64,000 nt of DNA from a virus, in the IMG/VR virus record IMGVR_UViG_3300009128_000006, positions 1 through 64,000 of that record. One strand, 5' to 3'. Below the pieces are notes generated by a model. It ran no database searches. It worked only from the letters and a program-made list of their open reading frames with translations, and was not told the DNA's origin. Both the position numbers and the translations under genes were made by a program. Positions 42,689 to 51,281 of the stretch are shown here, piece after piece; the first letter of the stretch is position 1, and every line of letters starts with the position of its first letter.

Positions 42689-45600
42689 ATGGAGAAGCGG
42701 TTCGATCTTTCGGGCACAGGACCGGGTGGATTTCCTCTCATCCATTTGGTGGAGCCGGGATCCGCCTATGGCTTGAACCAGACGTCAGGCCTTACGAAGA
42801 CTGCTTCTGGCGAACATCTCTCTCCTGTCATCGAACTTCTTGAGGCCATCCAGCCGCAGCCGGATCGTCTCTACCTGGTGAACTCTGCCCTCGGTGCAGG
42901 GGAGTATGTCGGCTTCAATCTCCGAGGTGACTGGTTCACCGAGGCAGGACTGAAGCACACGCCTCCGGGATGGGACTCCATCCCTGTGTGGGACATCGAT
43001 GCGCGTCGTCGCGCGGCCATCGTGCCGGAAGATGTGCCCGGCTACGGCCCAATGTGCTGGGGCTACCCCACGTTCTACAACGCACATCGGTTCCGGCACC
43101 ATCGCAACAATGATCCGAACCGGGCCTACGGCTACATCCTCGGAGCGTTCTACGACGACCGGATGCACCGGGTTGTACTGGTCTCGGAGCTCATCAAGGA
43201 CCTTTGCGTCAAGCACGGTGCGCTCAACATCTATGAGCGCATCGCCCGTGGTGACTTTGTCGATACCAGCATGGGCTGCTTCCCTGCGGGAGCGATGGTC
43301 AGTCTCTACTCAGGAGAGCGAAAGGCCATCGAGACCGTGGAGGTGGGTGAGTATGTCCTGACCCATACAGGGAGCAGAGGGCGAGTCAGGGCTCTTGATA
43401 GTCATGTGCATGAGGGGCTGTACACGATCAAGGTTTCTGGTGTTGGTTCCATGGAGGTGACGGAGGAGCATCCGTTCTTCGTGATTCCGGTCGAGCAGAT
43501 CAGGTGTGAAGTTCCAAAGACGCACAACTACGGCCGACAGCAGAGGGCGTGTGTCTCCTCCCTGAAAGACTTGAAGAAGGGCTGCCAGGGTTGTCCGGTG
43601 GAGCCAGCGTACGATCCTGTCTGGAAGAAGGCACAGGACCTGGACGTCGGCGATTTCGCACTCTCTCCGGCTCCTTCAGAGGTTGTGGAGAGGTTGACGG
43701 CGAAGCAGGCCAGGATCCTCGGATACTACGCCTCCGAGGGGAACATCTGCTGGTACTACCCGAAGAAGGGCGGGAAGCGTCAGCTCGACCGGAAGTACCC
43801 GGGTGGAGTGTGCTTCACGATCAACCACGATGAGGTTGATCTTCTGGAAGACATCGAGGAGCTCTGCTGCGCCTTGGACCTTCCTGAGCCGTCGGTGGCG
43901 TGGAGGGAGGGGACGTCCACGTTCAGTATTGCTGTCTACCAACGGAAGTTCGCAGAGTTTTGCCTCGCGATGTGCGGGAAGTACTCTTTGGCGAAGCGGC
44001 TGGCTCCGGAGCTGATGCTCGCTCCGCCTGACGTCCAGAAGGAGTTCTTGGGGGCGTATCTGAACGGCGATGGCGGTTGTCTTCGAGGGCAGGCATACAT
44101 CTCGACAGGTAATGAGCAGCTCGCGTACCAGTTGCAGATGATGATGATCCGGTGTGGTATCGCTACCAGCCTCAATGTCATCAATCACAAAGGAACGACC
44201 AGCTCTCTGACAGACAAGGATACCGTCGAGTACCAGATTTGGCTTGGTGTGCTTGGAGGATACCGGCTTCAAGATTACTCTTCGCATCCTCTGAGGAAGC
44301 CGAAGAAGGTTCTTAGCCAGAGGTGGACGTGGGTCGGTCCTGATGGGACGCCCTATGTGGCAAGTCCCGTTGTAGAGGCGTCGTACGACCCGGAGTGGGT
44401 GGGAGAGGTTTACAACTTCTCTGTGGACGACGACGAGAGCTACTGCATTTCAGGTGTGGCGGTTCATAACTCGAGAGTCCCCGACGATGAGTGCTCCATC
44501 TGTGGCCACCTGGCTCGGACGCCTGCCCAGTACTGCCGTCATGTTCAACGAGGAGCGGTGGCCCCGTACGGGATGGGGAAGCTCCTTGCAGATGGCCGAA
44601 GGTGTGGGGTCTACAACCACCATCCCTTGTTCTTCGATGATTCCTTCGTGTTCATTGGCGCGGAACGGTCCGCGAAGGTGATGGACAACGTCACCCCACT
44701 CCTCCGTGGAACGAGAACGTACACCTCTCAGGTCTACATCCCTCCTCGTCGTATGCGTCGCCGCCGTGTTGCTTCGGCAGACTCCAAAGCAGCTTCACTA
44801 CTCGGACAAGAGACGGGAGATGAGCAGCGGGAGAAGGATGTCGAGCTCGGTCAGGCTCTGGTCCGTGCGGCGAACCCTCCTGCGATGGGAGCGCACACAG
44901 GTTCCCTTGGCGACAAGATCTCGAAGCTCCTGTCTGTCATCCCGACCCTGAACGAGAAGCAGGACATGGCCCTGCAGCATGTGACGGAACGCATGCGTAG
45001 ACAGGAAGCGATTCGTGAAGGATCCATGGAGAAGTCAGAGCTCCAGTTCTGGGAGCAGCGACAACTACATCAGCTCCGCCAGAAGGGAGTCTCGAAGGAA
45101 GACGTCTCTCAGATGCAGGCTGTGGTTCAGCGACAGATGCGCTTCGCCTTTGGTGGTCCGCGTCGGGGTGCACTCAAGAAGGCGTCCTTGATGCACGCGA
45201 AGTGGGCAGAGCATCTGAAGCGCATCCCTGTGCCTTCCCAGTCCCAGCTCGCACTCGTGGCTGAGCATGCGGCTCGACTTCCCCAGCTCCCGCCGAGTCT
45301 CCTCGACTTCATCTCCGAGGACTTGAAGCCTCGTTGCTCTGTTCTGGCAGAGATGGGTGTAGTTCTTCAACCTGAAGAGTTCGCATACGCTGCGGCACCT
45401 TCAATGCTTGAAGGCTTGACGACAACCCGTCGAGCCGCGTTTCTCAATACGCCGTTGCCGCCTGCGCCGATCTGCCCATCGTACACTCCGATGCCTCGGC
45501 CCGGGATAGCCGGTATTTGCCGCAGAACTCGGCGAAGGATCCTCTCCAAGGATCTTTTGGGCCTGCGCTCGCTGGCCCCGCGGCATGTAGGGCTCCGTCT

Positions 45601-45829
45601 CGTGATGGCTCGCCCACGACGACAGATCCGCTCGGATGTGTTGCCTCCTGAGGATGTGACCTTGAAGCGGGCATCCTTGCTCTACAATGATTATCGTCTT
45701 GGCCTTCTGGCACAGCCTCCGGCATGGAGCTATGGCTTTGATCGTCCGGGGGAGAAAGTCTCGTCAGTAGAAGAGCTCTCATCCCTACTTCTTCGACTTG
45801 CACACTGGCCCTCCTTCCCAATAGGATAG
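42689..45829 (+). CDS. Head-assembly protein (prohead-protease-like region) with intein
   Basis: 1046-residue precursor, 648 after splicing. The N-extein has YNAHRFRHHRNNDPNRAYGY and ends GDFVDTSMG. The C-extein starts SRVPDDECSICGHLARTPAQ and goes on to YNHHPLFFDDSFVFIGAERS. This S-M-G-x-x-V-P..C-S-I-C-G..Y-C-x-H..F-F-D-x-S pattern is familiar from large phage head-assembly proteins often called prohead protease-like; I cannot identify a catalytic triad. The C-terminal 300 residues are charged and Pro/Arg-rich with LKKASLMH and LKRASLLY motifs. It lies shortly upstream of the capsid gene, consistent with scaffold, protease or both. Confidence 0.6.
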   Translation: MEKRFDLSGTGPGGFPLIHLVEPGSAYGLNQTSGLTKTASGEHLSPVIELLEAIQPQPDRLYLVNSALGAGEYVGFNLRGDWFTEAGLKHTPPGWDSIPVWDIDARRRAAIVPEDVPGYGPMCWGYPTFYNAHRFRHHRNNDPNRAYGYILGAFYDDRMHRVVLVSELIKDLCVKHGALNIYERIARGDFVDTSMGCFPAGAMVSLYSGERKAIETVEVGEYVLTHTGSRGRVRALDSHVHEGLYTIKVSGVGSMEVTEEHPFFVIPVEQIRCEVPKTHNYGRQQRACVSSLKDLKKGCQGCPVEPAYDPVWKKAQDLDVGDFALSPAPSEVVERLTAKQARILGYYASEGNICWYYPKKGGKRQLDRKYPGGVCFTINHDEVDLLEDIEELCCALDLPEPSVAWREGTSTFSIAVYQRKFAEFCLAMCGKYSLAKRLAPELMLAPPDVQKEFLGAYLNGDGGCLRGQAYISTGNEQLAYQLQMMMIRCGIATSLNVINHKGTTSSLTDKDTVEYQIWLGVLGGYRLQDYSSHPLRKPKKVLSQRWTWVGPDGTPYVASPVVEASYDPEWVGEVYNFSVDDDESYCISGVAVHNSRVPDDECSICGHLARTPAQYCRHVQRGAVAPYGMGKLLADGRRCGVYNHHPLFFDDSFVFIGAERSAKVMDNVTPLLRGTRTYTSQVYIPPRRMRRRRVASADSKAASLLGQETGDEQREKDVELGQALVRAANPPAMGAHTGSLGDKISKLLSVIPTLNEKQDMALQHVTERMRRQEAIREGSMEKSELQFWEQRQLHQLRQKGVSKEDVSQMQAVVQRQMRFAFGGPRRGALKKASLMHAKWAEHLKRIPVPSQSQLALVAEHAARLPQLPPSLLDFISEDLKPRCSVLAEMGVVLQPEEFAYAAAPSMLEGLTTTRRAAFLNTPLPPAPICPSYTPMPRPGIAGICRRTRRRILSKDLLGLRSLAPRHVGLRLVMARPRRQIRSDVLPPEDVTLKRASLLYNDYRLGLLAQPPAWSYGFDRPGEKVSSVEELSSLLLRLAHWPSFPIG
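43277..44470 (+). mobile_element. Intein with LAGLIDADG endonuclease in the head-assembly protein
   Basis: 398 residues (197-594). It begins CFPAGAMVSLYSGER, has block B VTEEHPFFV, endonuclease motifs ILGYYASEGNI and FLGAYLNGDGGC, and ends GVAVHN before Ser+1. It splits SMG from SRVPDDEC. A Cys-rich loop (CVSSLKDLKKGCQGC) is inserted before the endonuclease. Confidence 0.94.
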
Positions 45830-45890
45830 GATCCGTCAGAGCCCCTTGAACTTGGGCTCCCCACAGAGTCCTGCCGTCTCCGGAGACCTC

Positions 45891-46922
45891 ATGTCCGCTC
45901 TGCTCGCCCAGCTCGCCTCCCAGGGCATCACCGCCGAGGACCTCAACAAGGCCGCCAGCGTTCGCCTCTTCGAGAAGGTGGCTGCGGCCGAGGGCATCGA
46001 CCTCAACTCCATGACCGAGCAGGCGCAGGACGCCATGTTCGCGCAGTTCGAGAATGACATCCTCCCGGAGATGGTCGGCGACAAGACCGCGTCTGCCCCG
46101 ACCCAGGGCGGTATGCCCAGCATGGATGACATCGACCCTGCGAAGCTCGCGTCCGCCATCGGCGCGCTGTCCGACGACGACAAGTTCGGCCTCTTCGAGC
46201 AGCAGGCTGCCTACGAGGGCCTGGACCTCGAGCAGCTGGACGACACCAAGCTCGCGAGTGCTTACGGCACCTTCATCGAGGACTACCTCCCGCTGGTCGT
46301 GGTCAACGACGGCAACCCCATCGATATGGGCAAGGTCGCGGAGCAGGAGGAGGCGGCCGCGAAGCTGGCCGAGGCCGACATCTTGGGCCGCCAGATGGCG
46401 CGCTCCTTCCACGACGAGAGCCTGAAGCTGGCCGGCGGCAAGAAGAAGCGGGTGAAGCGGGTGACGCAGGCCGATCGCCCCAACATGGCGATGTCCGACA
46501 AGCAGATCGAGCGCGCCCAGGCGCGCGTCTCCTCGGGGTCGGGTGGTGGCCGGACCCTGCGGCAGGGCTCCGGCGACTCGGTACGCGGGATCAACCTGCC
46601 GGCGACCCGGGCGCACGGACGGCAGGGCCGCCGTATGCGGCTCGGCTTGCAGGCGCGTGGAGCGCTCGGTGCGGCCCAGAACCTGGCGCGGCAGCACGGC
46701 AAGAAGGGCCTGGTCGGGGCTGGAGTGTTCACGGCCGGTGTGGCCGGCAAGAAGGGCTACGACCACGTCAAGACCAACTCCGCCCCAGCCCTCGATGCTC
46801 TGGCACTCGAGCGGGCCAACGAGATGCTCAAGGATGCCGGGCTCGGTGAGCCGACCATCGACGACGCCGTCGAGGCTCGTGCCGTCGAGATCCTCGAGGA
46901 GAACGGCTACATCGTCTCGTAG
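45891..46922 (+). CDS. Acidic scaffold-like protein with glycine-rich C-terminus
   Basis: 343 residues. ATG at 45891 (MSALLAQLASQGITAEDLN) has GGAG five bases upstream; an in-frame TTG at 45846 is less likely. The first 185 residues are acidic and helical with repeated motifs (LNKAASVRLF, AKLASAIG, TKLASAYG). A basic region follows, then a Gly/Ala segment (KKGLVGAGVFTAGVAG), and a final acidic helix. The acidic, helical, repeat-rich character and place upstream of the capsid gene suit a scaffolding or core protein, but no family is assigned. Confidence 0.58.
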   Translation: MSALLAQLASQGITAEDLNKAASVRLFEKVAAAEGIDLNSMTEQAQDAMFAQFENDILPEMVGDKTASAPTQGGMPSMDDIDPAKLASAIGALSDDDKFGLFEQQAAYEGLDLEQLDDTKLASAYGTFIEDYLPLVVVNDGNPIDMGKVAEQEEAAAKLAEADILGRQMARSFHDESLKLAGGKKKRVKRVTQADRPNMAMSDKQIERAQARVSSGSGGGRTLRQGSGDSVRGINLPATRAHGRQGRRMRLGLQARGALGAAQNLARQHGKKGLVGAGVFTAGVAGKKGYDHVKTNSAPALDALALERANEMLKDAGLGEPTIDDAVEARAVEILEENGYIVS

Positions 46923-46947
46923 GGCTGCTACCTGAGAGAGGTGACGA

Positions 46948-47700
46948 GTGGCACTACCGGGAACCTTGATCGGTGCCGGTGTTGGCGCAGGAGTCGGGGC
47001 CGTCGGAGGTGCTGCTACTGCTCATCCGGGTAGTCGACTCAAAGGTGGTCTTGCGGGCGCTGCTGGTGGTGCCGTCATTGGTGGCGGAGTCCATTCCGGG
47101 CTCCGCTATCAGCGTATGTCGAAGAACCTTTCCCCGACCGGGAAGTTGAAGACGCACGTTGATACTACGCGACAGATGGCCCAGCGGAATCCGGATCTTA
47201 CACCGGAAGCGAAGGCTGAGAAGGTCAAGCAGATCAATGAGCGCGCCCCCAAGCTCGAGCGACTGAAGCAGAGTGTCCTTGGCTCGCATAAAGCCGATGA
47301 TACGGTCGCTGCGCTTCGCAAGGACAACCCGTTTCAAGGGACAACCCCGGACGAGGCCAAGAAGCTGCACAGGAAAGGCTCTTTGGAGCAACATCCTGAC
47401 AGGGGTGGAGACCGGAACAAGTTCAAGGCCCTTCAGGATCAGTTCGAGGAGAGAAAGTCTCTCTTTGGGGACGTCAAGAAGACCAAGCCCGTCCCCTCAA
47501 AAGAAGCAGCAGTTTTCTTCGCCTTCTCTTCGCACCTCAAAGAAGCCATGTTTCCTGCGAAGGCAGGCCTGAAAGCGCTCGCTGGGGTCTCGAAGCCTGT
47601 CACTTCGCGCATTGGCGGGCTATCGAAGGGGAAAGGTGCCGCTACGGGTCCGAATCTTCTACGCGGACAAAGCGGAACTTCTGCTAACCCTACGCCGTAG
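46948..47700 (+). CDS. Glycine-zipper protein with J-domain-like motif
   Basis: 250 residues from GTG at 46948 with GAGGTGA upstream. The first 50 residues are a glycine zipper (GTLIGAGVGAGVGAVGGAAT and GGLAGAAGGAVIGGGV), a type that inserts into membranes. A helical region leads to residues 134-170, DEAKKLHRKGSLEQHPDRGG and then NKFKALQDQFEERKSLF, which match helix II, HPD (149-151) and helix III of DnaJ J-domains. J-domains recruit DnaK chaperones. The C-terminus is basic and disordered. A membrane-bound J-protein of the head block is unusual; it could recruit host DnaK during assembly or entry. Confidence 0.6.
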   Translation: MALPGTLIGAGVGAGVGAVGGAATAHPGSRLKGGLAGAAGGAVIGGGVHSGLRYQRMSKNLSPTGKLKTHVDTTRQMAQRNPDLTPEAKAEKVKQINERAPKLERLKQSVLGSHKADDTVAALRKDNPFQGTTPDEAKKLHRKGSLEQHPDRGGDRNKFKALQDQFEERKSLFGDVKKTKPVPSKEAAVFFAFSSHLKEAMFPAKAGLKALAGVSKPVTSRIGGLSKGKGAATGPNLLRGQSGTSANPTP

Positions 47701-47726
47701 CCGTAGCGTATGATAGGGGAACCATC

Positions 47727-48626
47727 ATGAGCAAGCACACCTCCCTCATCGATCAGGCTCTGGCGCGGGCACGCGGTCAGGTCCTCCGTAGCGGTATCTC
47801 CAAGACAGCCGCAGCCCCTGCCGATGGCACCGTGGCCGGACTCGTCAAGGAGGCACACGACGTCGCCTCTGCGATGGAGTTCGTTGCCCTGGACCAGGCC
47901 AACGACGGCACGGCCAAGGCCGCGCACCAGGTGGACATGATCCGCCGGTTCCTCAAGACCGGGGCGGGTCAGCCGGCCATGCTTCCGACTGAGGGCGGTG
48001 GGACGCAGAACGTCGCTCCGGCCTCCGGCAAGACCACGCTTCTGCCCGAAGGCGGCGGGAACGGTGGGCAGCCCCAGGAGCACGAGGCGGCCGCAGGCGG
48101 TCTGTCACGTAGCGCGATGGAGCAGCCGGCTCCGGCGACGGCCCCGACCCACACGGCTCCGGCCTCGGGCGCGGGTGCTTCGAAGAAGGCCAGTCTCTTC
48201 GACATGATGACAGCTCGCTTCGACCAGCCGGTGGGTGGACAGCCCAAGACGGCGGCCCATGGCGGTCCCATCGATCTTGAGGCCGAGGATGGCAAGCTGC
48301 CTCCGAAGCGCAAGAACGAGAACAGCAACATTGGCCTCCTTGAGAGCAACACCGCCCCGGTGAGTGCGACTCGTCGGCAGGCCAAGGCCCCGACCCGTGC
48401 CCGGCTGAAGAAGCTCTTCGCTGGTGCCAGCGACACGACCGGCGACCAGACCGCGAAGGCCATCTTCCCGCAGGCGTACGGTAAGGGCGGCCTCAAGGTC
48501 GCATCGTCCGGTGGCCAGACCAAGGAAGGCTCCGCCCGCGACTGGTCAGGGGTTTTCCTCGCTGCGAAGGACGGCAGCCTCGGGGAAGAGGCCCAGGCTT
48601 TCGCCAACTACATCGAGCAGATGTGA
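47727..48626 (+). CDS. Disordered virion-block protein with Lys-x-Ala motifs
   Basis: 299 residues. Upstream is GTATGATAGGGG, a promoter-like stretch 10 to 20 bases before the ATG. The protein is Gly/Ala/Pro-rich and probably unfolded in the middle. It holds four short motifs: ISKTAAAP, SKKASLFD, PKTAAHGG and LKVASSGG. The C-terminus is compact (WSGVFLAAKDGSLGEEAQAF). It may be a scaffold-like or internal head protein. Not recognised. Confidence 0.56.
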   Translation: MSKHTSLIDQALARARGQVLRSGISKTAAAPADGTVAGLVKEAHDVASAMEFVALDQANDGTAKAAHQVDMIRRFLKTGAGQPAMLPTEGGGTQNVAPASGKTTLLPEGGGNGGQPQEHEAAAGGLSRSAMEQPAPATAPTHTAPASGAGASKKASLFDMMTARFDQPVGGQPKTAAHGGPIDLEAEDGKLPPKRKNENSNIGLLESNTAPVSATRRQAKAPTRARLKKLFAGASDTTGDQTAKAIFPQAYGKGGLKVASSGGQTKEGSARDWSGVFLAAKDGSLGEEAQAFANYIEQM

Positions 48627-48641
48627 TCTGAGGTCTGACTA

Positions 48642-48935
48642 TTGAGCCTTCTTCACGCCTTGAACTCGCACCCCGGACGACGCATGTCGTCTCGTGGGCG
48701 TGCGCTTCAGAGCTTGAAGAAGGTTGGATCTTCAGGGCTTGAAGTGGCCGAGTCGATGGCCTTGGCGATGTTCGAAGGCTATGCTACGTCAAAGAGGGCT
48801 GAGGCAGACGACTCTACCCACGAATCCGAAGACGACGCACGTCGCCGGAGGATCGGGGAGCTTCTGAGACGTCGCGCCCCGTCAGGCCTGTCCACAGGCT
48901 CTGCAGAGCCCACACCTCCTCGGAGCAACTCATGA
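48642..48935 (+). CDS. Small basic hypothetical protein
   Basis: 97 residues from TTG at 48642, with GAGGT eight bases upstream. A helical, basic first half (RGRALQSLKKVGSSGLEVAE) is followed by a charged region and a Ser/Pro-rich tail. The stop overlaps the next ATG (ATGA), which supports it as a coding gene. Confidence 0.48.
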   Translation: MSLLHALNSHPGRRMSSRGRALQSLKKVGSSGLEVAESMALAMFEGYATSKRAEADDSTHESEDDARRRRIGELLRRRAPSGLSTGSAEPTPPRSNS

Positions 48936-49303
48936 ACGCACACGCCTCGGCAGTCGCCGCTCGAAGCGCGGTCACGATGCGGAAGCTCGCCTCTGCCCTC
49001 GAGCAGAAGGAGGCGGAGTGCGCCCAGCTCCAGGCGAAGGTCGCCGCCTACGAGCGGCGTGACCGGATCCACGATCTCGCCCGGCAGATGGATGAACGGG
49101 GTGTGAGCCCCGAGATGTCTTTCGACCAGAAGGTCGCGAGCATCAACCACCACTGCAAGACGGCAGGCGCGTTCGACACCCTCGAGACCGCCATCAAGCT
49201 CGCCGGCACAGGCCGTGTCGAGTTGGCCACGGTCGACGACGAGACTCCGGTTCACGGAGCCAACCCCACCACCGATTTCCACAGCTTCCTCGTGAACGGT
49301 TAG
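48932..49303 (+). CDS. Small helical virion-block protein
   Basis: 123 residues, ATGA overlap with the previous stop. The first 60 residues form a probable coiled coil (MRKLASALEQKEAECAQLQA, KVAAYERRDRIHDLARQ); the rest is mixed, with QKVASINHHCKTAGAF. The run of Lys-x-Ala motifs links it to its neighbours. Two genes upstream of the capsid gene; function unknown. Confidence 0.56.
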   Translation: MNAHASAVAARSAVTMRKLASALEQKEAECAQLQAKVAAYERRDRIHDLARQMDERGVSPEMSFDQKVASINHHCKTAGAFDTLETAIKLAGTGRVELATVDDETPVHGANPTTDFHSFLVNG

Positions 49304-49389
49304 TACTGCTCTGCAGTCCTTGACCGTCTCCCTCCAGTAGGGCAGGATCACAAGCAGGCCTTCACTCGTCTCCTCGGCAGAGGTTCCCG

Positions 49390-49929
49390 ATGCCCAAGTC
49401 CATGAACGTCTCCAACCCCGCGTACTCGCTGTGCTACGTCGAGGACCGGCCGTACACCGACGGAACGGGTGAGAGCTCGCTGAACCCGCTGAACCCGAGC
49501 TCCGATCGTCCGCTGGTGATGGGTGAGTGGCTGCAGCCTGCCGACATCTCGAACCGCCCACGCTGGCAGCGTGGCGGCGGCAACGGCGACGGCACCGGCT
49601 CTCCCACCGCGGCGGGGACGCTGGAGAACGAGGGTACGATCCCCGCCTTCCCGTACTTCATGGAGAAGGGTCGGTACGACGCGCAGGCCAGTAAGCTGGT
49701 CCACTGCATCGTCGGTCCCTCCGGCTACTTCCTCCGCACCCAGCTCATCGACACCTCCAGCCTGTCCGTCGGCGATCAGCTGTCGGTGTGGGACTGGGAC
49801 GGCCCGACCGGCAAGAAGTACGGCGTCATCCGGCGCGTGCTGGGCCCCATCTCCTCGGGCTACTGCGTCGGCCGCGTGCACCGCATCCACGGCGACAACG
49901 ACGTGACCGTCCAGGTCGGCGTCCAGTAG
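49390..49929 (+). CDS. Candidate head decoration protein
   Basis: 179 residues directly before the major capsid gene, the usual place for decoration or stabilising proteins. Pro/Gly/Trp-rich start, then a beta-rich body (KLVHCIVGPSGYFLRTQLID, SVGDQLSVWDWDGPTGKKYG) with a predicted small barrel. Codon use is strongly GC-rich like the capsid gene, which suggests high expression. No family is recognised. Confidence 0.55.
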   Translation: MPKSMNVSNPAYSLCYVEDRPYTDGTGESSLNPLNPSSDRPLVMGEWLQPADISNRPRWQRGGGNGDGTGSPTAAGTLENEGTIPAFPYFMEKGRYDAQASKLVHCIVGPSGYFLRTQLIDTSSLSVGDQLSVWDWDGPTGKKYGVIRRVLGPISSGYCVGRVHRIHGDNDVTVQVGVQ

Positions 49930-50005
49930 AGCAACCTCTACACCTTTTCCACTTCTCGAACCGTCTGGTTCCTGCACCATCTGAGTCCCTTCGAACGAGG
50001 AACCC

Positions 50006-51175
50006 ATGAACTGGCTCGACACCGACACCTACAGCAGCAGCGAGATCAACAGCGGTTTCGTCGAGCAGCTGGAGACCCAGGGCACGCACAAGACCGCCGC
50101 CGAGGGGCTGAACTTCATCCGTGACCGGATCCGCGAGGCTTCGTTCACGGACCTGGTCATCCCCAACAAGCGGGTGGTCCGCGGTGACCTGGAGCGCAGC
50201 GACAAGCACGACACCCTCGTGAAGATCGTCGACATCGAGCCGGGCAGCCGGGCGATGCCGCTGACCTTCCGGGGCCAGCCGAAGTCCGAGTACATCTCGG
50301 GCAAGCGCTACGCCATCTCCTTCTACACCATCAGCTCCCTCCGCTTCGAGATCGTCGAGCAGGAGCTCATGGCGTACGAGATGCCGGTCACGCGGCTCAT
50401 CGAGCGCAACTCCCTCCGCGACATGGTCGAGGTCAAGGACCGCGAGTTCGTCCTCCACATCGAGTCTGCGGTGCAGGCGATGCAGGAAGAGGCCAACGGC
50501 GGCGCGGTGGCCTTCACCGCGGCCAACGTCGAGGCCGAGACGGTCCTCGAGGTGAGCAAGGTCAAGGGCGTCTTGGCCATGCAGGAGGACAGCTCCAACT
50601 TCACCGTGAAGGCCATCCAGCGGAAGGACATCGTCAAGATCCGCAAGCTGCTGAAGCGGATGATCCAGGACAGCAGCGGCAACGTGGTCCGGGCCGGTCG
50701 CCTGCGCCCCGCGTGCATGCTCGCCACCGAGAGCGACATCGACGAGCTGGACTCCTGGACCCACGAGGACATGGGCGACAAGAACCAGTCCGAGACGGCC
50801 ATCAACGGCTGGGCCTACAACAAGGCCCTCGGCCTGAAGATGATCAAGACGATCAAGAACGACATCCTCCGCGAAGGCAACATCTACGTCTTCACCACGG
50901 CGGACTACCTCGGTCGCAACTACACGCTCAACGACGTCAAGTTCTACATCGACAAGCAGGCCAACCGCATCTACTGGCAGGCCTGGATGGACATCGGGAT
51001 GGGCATCGGGAACATCGCGTCCATCGTGAAGCTCGAGCTCTACTCCGGCTCCGTCACCGACAGCGCGACGACCTCCGGCTACACCGCGGCCATCCCGGTC
51101 GACGTCGAGGACATGGGCCAGCGGAATCATAAGGTCGACGAAGGATTGACCTACCCCGCTCTTCAGCTCCATTAG
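50006..51175 (+). CDS. Major capsid protein
   Basis: 389 residues. A polar N-terminal arm with HKTAAEGLNF near residue 30 leads into a central domain with an E-loop-like segment and a long spine-like helix (RLIERNSLRDMVEVKDREF), followed by FTVKAIQRKDIVKIRKLLKR. A C-terminal domain ends in KFYIDKQANRIYWQAWMDIG and IGNIASIVKLELYSG. The layout and the position after decoration and scaffold-like genes fit an HK97-fold capsid. GAGGAA lies six bases before the ATG. Codon use is the most GC3-rich in the window. A terminator follows the gene. Confidence 0.82.
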   Translation: MNWLDTDTYSSSEINSGFVEQLETQGTHKTAAEGLNFIRDRIREASFTDLVIPNKRVVRGDLERSDKHDTLVKIVDIEPGSRAMPLTFRGQPKSEYISGKRYAISFYTISSLRFEIVEQELMAYEMPVTRLIERNSLRDMVEVKDREFVLHIESAVQAMQEEANGGAVAFTAANVEAETVLEVSKVKGVLAMQEDSSNFTVKAIQRKDIVKIRKLLKRMIQDSSGNVVRAGRLRPACMLATESDIDELDSWTHEDMGDKNQSETAINGWAYNKALGLKMIKTIKNDILREGNIYVFTTADYLGRNYTLNDVKFYIDKQANRIYWQAWMDIGMGIGNIASIVKLELYSGSVTDSATTSGYTAAIPVDVEDMGQRNHKVDEGLTYPALQLH

Positions 51176-51229
51176 CAGAAGGCAGGTTCTACGCCTATTA
51201 TGGGGTAGGGCTCGCCGGGTTAGCACCGA

Positions 51230-51255
51230 GAAGGTTCGCTGCAAAGCGAGCCTTC
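51230..51255 (+). terminator. Hairpin after the capsid gene
   Basis: GAAGGTTCGCT and AGCGAGCCTTC form eleven pairs with one G-U around GCAA, a stable tetraloop; CGTGTTTGTGG follows. It lies between the capsid gene and the HNH gene and would limit readthrough. Confidence 0.6.
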
Positions 51256-51281
51256 CGTGTTTGTGGTGTTATGGATAGGTC

